Shown here in pieces: positions 40,659 to 49,510 of a DNA stretch of 50,000 bases; the stretch's first letter is position 1, and each line of letters begins with the position of its first letter. The DNA is taken from assembly GCF_017916325.1 (NCBI RefSeq), contig NC_090171.1, positions 10,001-60,000 of the forward strand. Reading direction: 5' to 3'. Made by a program: the position numbers and the translations under genes. Below the pieces are notes generated by a model. The model made no database searches and was not told where the DNA came from. It saw only the letters and a program-made list of their open reading frames with translations. The stretch comes from Leishmania martiniquensis. Taxonomy: Eukaryota > Euglenozoa > Kinetoplastea > Trypanosomatida > Trypanosomatidae.

Positions 40659-41765
40659 TCACCCTTCGTGGTCCAAAAGCGCGAGCACCTGGTACAGGCG
40701 ACGCATGACAACAGTAGAGAGACAAAGTGACGGGCTACTGGCCGCATCAGTCGATAAGGCGAACCCGCACCAACGCAGCAGCTGCACCGCTTCCTCTACA
40801 GGAAGAATGGTATCACGAAACGCCTTCGTAGAGACACGCAACGTACGCTTCTTCGTGTCGAAGGGCTCGGTCACAATGTTGCCGAGGATGAGCCGAAGCG
40901 TGCGCACGCACTCACCCGTCTTGTCGGCAGCTTCACGCTTGCGTATCTTGTCGACAAGCGCCTGTGGACATGTCGGGGCATCTCCCGCAAACCACTCAGC
41001 CAGCTTGTTGGGCATCGAAGAGGCGGCAGTGAGAGTAGACAAGTTCCATGTACCGCCACTTGTGGGGGTGGTCGTCTGCGCTGAAGCCTGCTGCTCCTGC
41101 AACTTCGCTAGCCTCGCCGCCGCCTCCGCGCGAGCAGCCGTCGTCGCCTCTTCGAACTCTTTCTCTGCCAGCGCAAGTGCCTCGGCTTTCGTGTGTCCTC
41201 GGCGCTCCAATCGGTCAGCCGCGATTTGGACCCGGATTCGACGTCTCGCCTCCACGTTAGCTGCGTTCTCGCGTCGCACCTCTTCCATGTTCATCTTGCG
41301 TCGCACATCCTCCAACTCCTTTTTCATTCGAATCATATTCCGGCCCATCTCCAGACGCTCCCGCTCTTTGCGCTGCAGCTCCAGCTTCTCCTCCTCCTTG
41401 GTGCGTCTCACACGCTCCTGCAGCTCCCTCAACTTGACCTCGCGCTCTGCCTCAGTCAAGACACGTTTCGCTTTGATAACCACATTGACGCCATCCTCGA
41501 GCGCAGTGTCCAGCTCTGGGTGCCCCTCGTGCATTTGAATCCATTTCGCGCACGTCGCCTCGTTGATGCATCCGGCAACGACAGACTTCTTGATTGCGTT
41601 ATCGCTAAACCCCCTGGCCGTCAGCGCATCAAAGGTAGTCTGACTGATAGTGTACCTGCCGCTGTCACTCTCATCCGACGACGAGGAATCCTCAGCAGTC
41701 ACCTTCGCCATCGGCGCAGACTCGTCCGCTTGCGGTGCCTCTGCATCTCTGTCCTCACTACTCAT
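40659..41765 (-). CDS. UBA- and PUB-domain protein (ubiquitin / p97-VCP adaptor)
   Basis: A 368-residue protein. An acidic serine-rich start is followed by a UBA-like domain (about 41-82, FDALTARGFSDNAIKKSVVA) that would bind ubiquitin, a long charged coiled coil (about 100-225) and a C-terminal PUB/PUG-like domain (about 283-365) with LRLILGNIVTEPFDTKKRTL and the VEEAVQLLRWCGF helix. PUB domains bind the C-terminal tail of the AAA ATPase p97/VCP, so the protein probably links ubiquitylated clients to p97. There is no UBX domain or transglutaminase domain, which separates it from UBXD1 and peptide N-glycanase. The longer frame adds 38 upstream residues that look like leader; the ATG at 41765 (MSSEDRD) is preferred. 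Domain calls are from pattern recognition. Confidence 0.78.
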   Translation of the reverse strand: MSSEDRDAEAPQADESAPMAKVTAEDSSSSDESDSGRYTISQTTFDALTARGFSDNAIKKSVVAGCINEATCAKWIQMHEGHPELDTALEDGVNVVIKAKRVLTEAEREVKLRELQERVRRTKEEEKLELQRKERERLEMGRNMIRMKKELEDVRRKMNMEEVRRENAANVEARRRIRVQIAADRLERRGHTKAEALALAEKEFEEATTAARAEAAARLAKLQEQQASAQTTTPTSGGTWNLSTLTAASSMPNKLAEWFAGDAPTCPQALVDKIRKREAADKTGECVRTLRLILGNIVTEPFDTKKRTLRVSTKAFRDTILPVEEAVQLLRWCGFALSTDAASSPSLCLSTVVMRRLYQVLALLDHEG

Positions 41766-42625
41766 GGCGGCGTGTCTGCAGGCGAGCACCCAGAGGCCTG
41801 CAGTTGATTGTCTGTGGAGTAATGCTGTGCTCGTCACGCGACACAGCCCGTGGGATTCGCCTGCGTTCCCTTTTTTCAATCGGCCGCCGGTGTTGCGTTT
41901 GTTTTCTGTCGCTTCTGTTCGCCCGCCCTTCCTCCGTCAACACGCCGAGCGCAGGGAGTCCGTGAGCGCAGTTGATGGGGGAGGGGGGTGCATGCAGTGG
42001 AAGAGGGAAGCAAGGAAGAAGGGTTGCGGCAAATGTGAAGCGCAGACAAGAGGTGGAAAGTCGGTGGAGTCGCTGAAGCACAAGGAGGCGAGAAGCAGAG
42101 GCCAGTGACGAGGTAGCGAAGACACACAGCTAGCCCAAGTTTCACTGCGGTGGGAGACAAGAGGACAGCGTACTGAAAAGAGTCGACTCCTGCTTCGTGC
42201 GTCTGTGTCTGTGCGTTTGTGGCTGTGTTCGTGGGTCGGCACACGAAGGAAAGGGTGGCCACCGATCCCTACTGCCCTCCGCACAGGCACCGCAAGGCGG
42301 CTCGCAGCAGCGGTGGAGGCAACAGAGGGAGAACAGCGCCTGCCTGTACCGCCGTACCAGCATGGAGCTTTGCCAAGGCGTCGTGGAGCAACGCACAACA
42401 AACGGAAAAGATAAAGCGTCAATGCAAAAACAAGAGAGATACCCACAAGACGAAATATAGAATGCAGCCAAAAGCGGGGGTGGCACCGACGGTGAGCTGA
42501 GGGAAGAGGTCGAGCACTCGCCGAGCGGAATACCTTTCCCGTTGCTTCGCTATGCATAACGGAGCATGATCTAGGCATCCGTGGATGCAGCAGCGAATGT
42601 GCAAGTGTGAAGATCCGGCATACCG
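41766..42625. other. Intergenic region between the SCY1-like and UBA-PUB genes
   Basis: No gene seen. The open minus-strand frames are cysteine- and proline-rich noise. Part of it is the 3' flank of the SCY1-like gene. Confidence 0.5.
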
Positions 42626-44551
42626 CTATGAGAACAAGGATGCAAAGATATCTTCCTTGGTGCGCGCGGGCGGCGGCGCAGGTGCAGATGATAGCTGGGG
42701 TCGTGCCAAGGAGTCCTCGAGTGCGGGTGGTGCTGCCGAGTTTGTCGTGGAGGGGTAAAAGGAGCCGCCGCCCAGTGGTGGCGCTGACGCTGGGGCACTG
42801 CAGAATACCTGCGCGTACTCGACAATTGACGAAGCGGCAAACTGCCGCACGGCGACATCCGTGTGAAGCAGCAAGGGACACAGGAGTGGGATCGACTTGA
42901 CTGCGCGATACTCGGCGGTCATTCGCTCCTGTATGCCCTTCAGTAGTCTCAGTATGTGCTCGACTTGTGCCGAGGATAAGGAGACGGAGGCGTTGGAGAT
43001 GCTTCGCGCCAGGCTCGACTCCACCTCCATTTTAGTCTCCGTCGTGGCAAAGGTGAGGATCTTCTCAAGACACTGAAAAGCGAGCGAAAATGAGTCTGCG
43101 TCAGAGAAGGAAACCCGAAGTAGGCGGGCGGCCACGTCGCCCGGCAAGCCGATCTTGATGGTGGGGGCCGCCGTCAGCATGTCGCGAAGCCACTCCAGAC
43201 TGCCTTTCTGAAGGCGCTCATTTCCGTCGCTATGCATCAGCCGAAAAATGAGAGGAACGATGAGCGCCGCTCTATCCTCTACGCTAGAAAAGTGCTTGTG
43301 AACGCCTTCGCGTCTCTGAAGCAGCTGCTCAGCGTACACTGCCATCCGCTCCAGGGATGGGGCACGAATAAGGGCGGTTAGCAGCGACGCAAAGTACTCG
43401 CGCAAGGTGCGATCAAAGTTGTCGGCACAAAGGGCACCAGCGCACAGCAGAAGAATCGGCAGGACAAAACGCAGCATGGCATCCACCTTGCTCTCTCGAA
43501 CCATGAGCGGCACAACGTCTGACAGGATGACAGCCTCGCAGAAGATGCCTTGTATCAAGCCATCGTAAAGCGCCTTCAGTAATCGAAAGCGTGTGTCGCT
43601 GTCAAGAATGTCAAAGGAGACCAGGGCGGTGAGCGTCTTCATGTCTGGTGTCGCGAAAGGGCCGGTGCTGACGACTGTCGCAACCGGGGGGCGTGGTAGC
43701 CGCAACGCCCCGGCAGGAAAATAGCGCGACATGTGTGTCTCGGCAGAGCTCAGCTGCCGCGGATGCTCCTTTGGGTTGCCGCCGCAGCTGAAGAGCCGCC
43801 TCCCCTCCAAGACCTCCACAGTGACCACGAGAAAGCCGTACGTGTCGCTGTCTGGGTACACTAGGGGCGCGGTACCGACAAAGAAAAGGTCGTCGTTGGC
43901 GTCGCCGACCTTCCTCGTGCAAAAATCAATGTACTCCGTCGGCAGGTAGTCCAGAAGCGGAGCCGCCACGCTCTTGAAGGGGAAGGGCGACAGTGGTGGT
44001 GCACCGAGCCGCGCTCGCGACACAGCGAAGCAGAGGTCGCCGATCTTCCATTGATTGTCCTCTGTCACGTAGATGGAGGAAAGCGCAAAGTTGAGGAGAA
44101 GGAGCTCCGCCTTCTCGTGCAGAAACCGGATGGCCTCCGCGCAGTGGAACAGCCCGAGCAGCTTCACCTGCAGAGGGAGGCCCTGAAGGGACTCGGGTTC
44201 GAGTACCATCGACACTCGCTCCGTCGCAAACCAAATCTTGTTCTTCTCCTCCACGAGTTGACCGTCGATGCTGAGGATACCGGGGTGGCGCAGCTGGGTC
44301 AGTAGTGCGACGCTGTCCTTCACGGTCTTAGTCATCGCGAGAGCCTCGTCAGTAGTGCAGCGCTCTAACAACCTCTTCATGCGCAGGGTGAATATAGACA
44401 CCTTCTTCCCATTCGCCCGCACGACAGCGTCGCACTTCTCGAACAGGAAGCTGCGGCCGCAAAGTGTGGCGCTGGAAGTGTCAAGTACGTACGCGTATAG
44501 GGGACTAGAGGAGATGGCGGACGCCACCGTCTGCTTGATCTGCTTAAACAT
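42626..44551 (-). CDS. SCY1-like pseudokinase
   Basis: A 641-residue protein with a degenerate N-terminal protein kinase domain (about 20-290) and a C-terminal alpha-helical HEAT-like region (about 320-590). SCYL proteins act as scaffolds in Golgi and clathrin traffic. Visible landmarks are LLTQLRHPGILS (strand region of the kinase), the catalytic-loop position occupied by LLLLNFALSSIYV instead of HRD.K..N, and KIGDLCFA in place of the DFG motif. These losses predict no phosphotransfer. The tail, with LRLLKGIQERMTAEYR and LLLHTDVAVRQFAASSIVEY, fits the helical repeats of the family. ATG at 44551 (MFKQIKQTVASAISSSPL) resembles the conserved SCY1 start. Subfamily (SCYL1 or SCYL2) not decided. 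Confidence 0.8.
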   Translation of the reverse strand: MFKQIKQTVASAISSSPLYAYVLDTSSATLCGRSFLFEKCDAVVRANGKKVSIFTLRMKRLLERCTTDEALAMTKTVKDSVALLTQLRHPGILSIDGQLVEEKNKIWFATERVSMVLEPESLQGLPLQVKLLGLFHCAEAIRFLHEKAELLLLNFALSSIYVTEDNQWKIGDLCFAVSRARLGAPPLSPFPFKSVAAPLLDYLPTEYIDFCTRKVGDANDDLFFVGTAPLVYPDSDTYGFLVVTVEVLEGRRLFSCGGNPKEHPRQLSSAETHMSRYFPAGALRLPRPPVATVVSTGPFATPDMKTLTALVSFDILDSDTRFRLLKALYDGLIQGIFCEAVILSDVVPLMVRESKVDAMLRFVLPILLLCAGALCADNFDRTLREYFASLLTALIRAPSLERMAVYAEQLLQRREGVHKHFSSVEDRAALIVPLIFRLMHSDGNERLQKGSLEWLRDMLTAAPTIKIGLPGDVAARLLRVSFSDADSFSLAFQCLEKILTFATTETKMEVESSLARSISNASVSLSSAQVEHILRLLKGIQERMTAEYRAVKSIPLLCPLLLHTDVAVRQFAASSIVEYAQVFCSAPASAPPLGGGSFYPSTTNSAAPPALEDSLARPQLSSAPAPPPARTKEDIFASLFS

Positions 44552-46632
44552 TGTCCGTCGCCCACCTTACACGTGCGGCACGAGAAGTTGGCAGCCTCTC
44601 ACTCCGCAGAGGGCGCCGTTTAGTGCAGTTGTCCTTTTCCCTCGGTCAGTCGAGGCGGCAAGTCCATAAGGAAGTGCGGAGAGGCCAGCAACACCCACGA
44701 GAAAAGGGAAAAAAACAGAGACGGCGTGCCCTGATGCTGTGCACCTGCCCCCTCCTCCGGCAACTGACCCGCTCGCGTTTCGTCCTCTTTCAATGCCTAG
44801 TCGTGGGGTTTTCGGCTGTCGGACGCTATCACCCGCCGTCTCTGTGAATTGCGTATGCGCCTCCTCCTCCCATGTGGCACCTGCGTGGCGAACCAGCGCT
44901 AACTCGCTCCGCTTAGTGAGCACCCGCGCGTGCGGGACGCTAAGTTGACCAAAGGGAAAGGGGCGAACGTGGGAAATTGAAGAAGAGCGACGGAGAGCAG
45001 GCCAAGCGCAGCGAAGATGTGAAAGTGCACGTTGAAAGAGAGAAAGGAGGAAGACGCACTCAGACACCGTGGCACTCCACCCGGTCACCACACGCCGCAC
45101 CCAGGCCGGCATGCGGCATAAAAGAGTGAGGGTGCGGGCGTGTCAGTGTCGCAGTGCCATGCATGGCGTAGCCTTGCCGCACGCCCGAATGCACACAGTC
45201 TTTCGCTCCAACTTCTCTAAGCCCGTCATACAGTGCAGGCGGAGGCGAGAAGAGAAGGGTGGAGATGGTATGCCCCTTTTCTGCGTGTCATGTGCGCGAC
45301 TCTGTTTGGCTTCTTGTCGTCCTCGCCGACGAGATAAGAGAGGGTTCCGTTTCGAGCCGCCCCCTGAGCGAGAGAGAAGTACCGTCGAGCACGCAGCAGG
45401 ACAAGCGAACACGAATGGAAGCCAGAGCGCGCAGACAAAGAATGCGCTTGCTTTAGTATTTCCCTTCTATACCGCAAAAGATGTGCTGGACTTCGCACTA
45501 TCCCCACTGCTACAGGCTCACCGCGCCGCGCAAAGTAGCCGTCGCAGACACGCGGTACGGCGGCCCGTCGCCTCAGCCATCGGCGCACCACCTCGGGGCG
45601 CAAATCCTGCCCATGCACCCCCACCTCGTAGGCCACCTCACACCCGTTCTTTGTTGTCTGGGTCGCTGTCTGTCCGCATCCCTCTCAGGGTGAGGCAAGC
45701 TTTCTACCCAGAGGCTGTAAAGGCCGGGCAAAACACAGCTGAGTCACCTTACCAAGTTGCGTGTCATGAGGTGTCACACACATGCTCGCTGTCGCATCCC
45801 GACGCGGCGCAGCGCCACGCAGATCGTGGAGGTCAGCATCCGTAGCGGTGCATCGCACTGACTCCTTGGCGCTATATCTTGTCGACAGAGTCACCAGCAC
45901 AGCGGTGTTGGTGACTTTGGCGGAGAATGTCAGAGCTGCCCGGCTTCCTCCCGTGAAGAGGGGGCGTTGAGCCTCTTAGGAGTCATAAGGATTGGAATGC
46001 GCCCCCCCTCGCCATAAGGATCGACACCGTAAAGTCAATGCCAAGCCGAACCGGGGGCCATTACTGAAAATGCCCTTATCTTCCCGGCCTACTCTGTCAG
46101 GTTGAGCCATTCATCTCCCCACGATCCCCGGGCACATTGGCCGTCCTTCGCATACATGGCGATTTTCCGCACAAGCCGGAAGCTTGAGAATAAAATGAGC
46201 CAAAGCCCGCTTGCTCGCGACCAAGCAAGTGGACACAGGGGGACGAGGTGAGCGACAGCCCCCCGTCACCGCCCTTGGGCATCCTCTCCCCCTCGGGGGG
46301 GAGTTCACCGTTAACATTTGTTCATCTGTCATCACCGTAACAAAATCCTTCTTCGTTGGGCCGCACTCGCGTATACACGCCCGCATCTGAGCAGAGGGGC
46401 GTCGAGTAGAAAACCAAAAGATACAGGCGCGTGCAGCGCCGCCAGCAGAAGCGGAAAGAAAGTGGGCCTGACGCGTCGCACAGCTGTGCGGAGAATAAGG
46501 GCGTCGGCCTTGAAGATGACATCGATAAAAGCCAAGGCGAGCAATGCGAAAACCGGTACACCGAGAGCGCGTAGGGGAAGCAGGTGTGCTGGCAGGCGCA
46601 GTCACGCAGGAGGAGAAACGCGGCCGGACAGC
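44552..46632. other. Intergenic region between the PFK2/FBPase2-like and SCY1-like genes
   Basis: These 2.1 kb have no credible gene. The segment 45990-46330 is GC-rich with homopolymeric C and G runs and two CATAAGGAT strings (near 45984 and 46013); it could be another degenerate retroposon relic, but I cannot show this. The plus-strand frame 45069-45845 lacks protein character. Confidence 0.5.
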
Positions 46633-48090
46633 CTACCAGCCCTCCCAGCGAGCTCGAGAAGCCTCTCCTCGATTCTGGCGAGGCGACAAAGAAATTTCAG
46701 CAAGCTGCGGTTCGCCGAGGCGGTTCATTGTGCACACCCAAATGGTCCGCTGTGGGCACGGAACATGCACGGCCTCTTCCACTGGCCGCCCGCCAAAAAA
46801 AGACAGCATGGTACGTAGCACAGCCTGGTGCGCAACAACAACCACGCACTTCGTGCAGTTGTTCAGGTCGTTCAATAATGGTGTGAGCCGGCGGACGAGA
46901 TCCACGTAAGATTCGCCGTCCGGGTAGCGGAAGCCAACTTTGTCAGTATGCCGAAACAACTGAATAAAGGGGTAGAGCGACTTCACTTCCTCGTTAGTCA
47001 TGTCCTCGCAGATACCGGCATGAATTTCGTTGAGAGACTTGAACGGCTTGAGAACACCGTTGGACAGCACATCTGCGGTGGGCTGCGCTGTGCGCTGGGT
47101 GCGTCGCAGCTGGCTGCACCATACCTCAAAGTCACCGTCCCCCTCCCACACAGTGGCGCGATAATCGAACAGCTGCGCATTTGTCTTGACTTGACGCTCG
47201 AAGAAGCGGGCGATGTCCTCGGCGTCGATGCGGCCGGTCTCCGTCAAGTCCGGGTCTCCACCAAGACGGTCCTCGACGTTATACTCAGACTGGCCGTGGC
47301 GGGTGAAGAAGATCGGGGGGAACGACTTGAGTGTTTCCCCAGGCGCGCCCTCCAGAGGTTCTTCGGAGTAGAGCTGATAAAGTGTCGGAAGCATACTATT
47401 CAGAAAACTGGTGAGGCTGGAGCAGACGATGCTACCGCTGCTTCGCGATGCACGGAGTGCCTGCCGCTGAAGACTAACGTCAATATAGCTGTATAGGTTG
47501 TCCCTGTGGCTCTCCCACTCTTCCGAAAACCGCACGTGGCGAATCAAAAAGGAGCGACCAGGGGGGAGCAAACGCAGCAGAGCATGGCGGGCTTCGGCGC
47601 CGTCACAGTCCGTAAACACCACCGCGACAGGAGTGGCAACAAAGCCCAGCTTTGGGTCCGCATCGAAGTAGTTTACGGCAGCGCACACGCAGCGGCAGTT
47701 GTCTTGAAGCCACATATCCCGTTGCGTCGCGTAGGAGGTCGGCCGGTGATCTTGGAAGCTTCCGGACGCCACAAATAGCTGGACGCTCTCCCCAATCCAC
47801 CGGAAGTAGTGCACGAAGCGGGTGCAAAAGAACCGCGCGGGTAAGCTGCACCGCTCCTCCGAGCTGACAAAGATGAAAACAGGGTTGGTCGAATTGGAGA
47901 AGCGGTAGAGTCCCGCGCTCTCCATCGCTGCGCGGTTGGCGTCGGTGCTTGTGAGGGACGGCGGTGGACGCACTACCTCTCGCTGTGTGTGATGCTCCAC
48001 CCCCAACATGTGCCTAAAGTCGATCGTGTTCGATTCCTTCGCGCTCTCCACATCGTATACGTTCGACGCCCGTAGGTGGATGAGGGCCAT
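46633..48090 (-). CDS. 6-phosphofructo-2-kinase / fructose-2,6-bisphosphatase-like protein
   Basis: A 485-residue protein with two domains. The C-terminal half is a phosphoglycerate-mutase-fold phosphatase with the catalytic TRHGQSEYN (H265), SQLRRTQRTA, the general-acid region NEIHAGICEDM (E355) and VVAHQAVLR (H421), so hydrolysis of fructose-2,6-bisphosphate looks possible. The N-terminal kinase domain keeps LPAR and the RWIG element (about 83-100), but where other family members have an ATP-binding GLPARGKT the sequence reads CSLPARFFCT, so glycine, lysine and threonine are missing. I infer loss of kinase activity. T. brucei isoforms with only one active side have been described. The substrate controls pyruvate kinase in trypanosomatids. 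Confidence 0.85.
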   Translation of the reverse strand: MALIHLRASNVYDVESAKESNTIDFRHMLGVEHHTQREVVRPPPSLTSTDANRAAMESAGLYRFSNSTNPVFIFVSSEERCSLPARFFCTRFVHYFRWIGESVQLFVASGSFQDHRPTSYATQRDMWLQDNCRCVCAAVNYFDADPKLGFVATPVAVVFTDCDGAEARHALLRLLPPGRSFLIRHVRFSEEWESHRDNLYSYIDVSLQRQALRASRSSGSIVCSSLTSFLNSMLPTLYQLYSEEPLEGAPGETLKSFPPIFFTRHGQSEYNVEDRLGGDPDLTETGRIDAEDIARFFERQVKTNAQLFDYRATVWEGDGDFEVWCSQLRRTQRTAQPTADVLSNGVLKPFKSLNEIHAGICEDMTNEEVKSLYPFIQLFRHTDKVGFRYPDGESYVDLVRRLTPLLNDLNNCTKCVVVVAHQAVLRTMLSFFGGRPVEEAVHVPCPQRTIWVCTMNRLGEPQLAEISLSPRQNRGEASRARWEGW

Positions 48091-48454
48091 TTGCGAGGCT
48101 CAGTGCAGGGCGCACTTCCTCCAGCGCACGCTTCCACTTTGGAAAATAGAATGCAGCAGCAATGCGCGAGAAATAAGCCCGCGAGCATAGGAGGAACGAA
48201 AATGTCAGGGGAGGGAGAGAAGAGGGAGTGCACATGAGCGATGGGTGCACACCGGGCGGTGGCACACGAGATGCATGCCTCTCTCGGGAGAGGGGGAAGG
48301 GGCGCTGGTCGCGTTGACAGAGGTACCCGTCCGCGCCAAACTCCAATCTTGTGCCGCAGCTGCTTTAGGCGCAACGCGCACCACCTCCACCAGGCACAGT
48401 CAAGGGCTTATCAAAGTGATGCCCAGGGCAGGAGAAAATGAAGGGATGCACACG

Positions 48455-48476
48455 CCCCCACCCCACCCCACCCCCC
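48455..48476 (-). other. G-quadruplex-capable tract in mRNA sense
   Basis: On the minus strand four G runs (6, 4, 4 and 5) are separated by single Ts, which is enough for a four-layer quadruplex with one-base loops. It lies about 180 bases downstream of the membrane protein stop codon, so it would be in that 3' UTR or the intergenic pre-mRNA. The motif matches the one at 7731-7756 on the opposite strand. Confidence 0.6.
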
Positions 48477-48608
48477 TTCCCAATGCGCGGGCACGAAGCC
48501 TTTGCTCCTGCACCTGAGTAGCCCCGCTCCCCGCACGACTCTCCGCCAGCGAGGTGCACTCGAGCAGACATGTCTCCACACTGAGCAGAGAGCGCATCAT
48601 CACGCAAA

Positions 48609-48625
48609 CACACACACACACACAC
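48609..48625. repeat. CA dinucleotide run
   Basis: About eight CA units on the plus strand, TG in mRNA sense. Confidence 0.8.
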
Positions 48626-48652
48626 GCACGCACAACTCCGAAGACACCCCAG

Positions 48653-49510
48653 TTACGCTCCTATGCGATTAGATGTATCGGCGCGATCCTCTGCCTTCAT
48701 CTTTTCAATGATTTCCCTCTGTTGGCGCAGCAGCTGAAGGCGCTGAGCTGGTGTCAAGCTGGCAGGGTTCTTGTGGCGGTAACTCGCCTTGTCCAGTTGG
48801 CCCCTTCGCGTCAAAACGTACCGCGGAAGTAGACGCATAGCAACGACGACCAGCAGCATCATGATAGGGGCATACATGCTTGCCGGCGACGACTCCCTCG
48901 CCGGTACGATAGGACGGCGTTTGAGCTCTAAATGTACATTGCAAGACCCCTTCGTGTCTGACACGTTATTCACAAGAGCGCCTGTGAACACGAAAACGTC
49001 GTCTGCCATCTTTGCCACGTAAAACTCTCGCACCCGCCATGGCGTTGGAAGGCAGCCTCCCATGTCGGCACTATACAGTTGCTCGGCAGGGTCAAAGCGG
49101 CGGTGCAGAAGGCCATCCTTTCCCAACGAGCTCAAAGAAGAAGAGGTGAACCACACCGTTTGGCACTCAACTCTCATGCCATCGTCAGAGCGAGCTGCTG
49201 CGAGCATTAGTGTCAATGCGGACGGCATGTGGCACAGCGCATGTTCGTCGCTGGGGACACTAGCGTAAACGAGCCCAACGCGCTCGGCAGCGTAGTCGAG
49301 AAAGCGGCTGAAGCGGCCGGCGTACCTTTCCCTGACGGTCCACTTTTCTGGCTCCACCGTCAGCTGGTAGTTGGGAGGCACAGTACCACGGCCTGGCACG
49401 AGAGTTATGGCATCCCACGTCCCGTGCAGCAGCTCACTACTACCCTGCACACTGGTGATGCAGAGTAACACCAAAACCAACGCGCAGGTTCGCGCCTGAA
49501 GCTGCGGCAT
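48653..49510 (-). CDS. Type I membrane protein with signal peptide, unknown function
   Basis: A 285-residue protein with a clear signal peptide (about 1-23, TCALVLVLLCITSVQG), a luminal domain of about 190 residues, one transmembrane segment (about 213-228, YAPIMMLLVVVAMRLL) and a basic, glutamine-rich cytosolic tail of about 55 residues (PAQRLQLLRQQREIIEKM). The luminal part contains four to five cysteines and one NVS glycosylation site (about 182). The topology recalls small ER membrane complex subunits, but I do not recognise the sequence. The frame extends 103 codons upstream without conserved character; the ATG at 49510 opens the signal peptide and is the better start. No function assigned. 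Confidence 0.7.
   Translation of the reverse strand: MPQLQARTCALVLVLLCITSVQGSSELLHGTWDAITLVPGRGTVPPNYQLTVEPEKWTVRERYAGRFSRFLDYAAERVGLVYASVPSDEHALCHMPSALTLMLAAARSDDGMRVECQTVWFTSSSLSSLGKDGLLHRRFDPAEQLYSADMGGCLPTPWRVREFYVAKMADDVFVFTGALVNNVSDTKGSCNVHLELKRRPIVPARESSPASMYAPIMMLLVVVAMRLLPRYVLTRRGQLDKASYRHKNPASLTPAQRLQLLRQQREIIEKMKAEDRADTSNRIGA

Larger units (their letters stand above)
48091..48652. other. Intergenic region between the membrane protein and PFK2/FBPase2-like genes
   Basis: No gene seen. It contains the G-run tract at 48455-48476 (mRNA sense) and a CA microsatellite at 48609-48625, both in the predicted 3' UTR of the membrane protein gene. Confidence 0.5.

Noticed and set aside
40099..41538. 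479-codon plus-strand frame opposite the UBA-PUB gene
   Set aside because: Long antisense shadow of a high-GC real gene; serine- and arginine-rich noise and on the wrong strand for the transcription unit.
44567..45112. 181-codon minus-strand frame upstream of the SCY1-like gene
   Set aside because: Low-complexity, arginine- and serine-rich composition, no conserved pattern, and it sits in the expected leader and intergenic region.
45069..45845. 258-codon plus-strand frame
   Set aside because: No domain or composition of a real protein, opposite to the transcription direction, and in an intergenic region.
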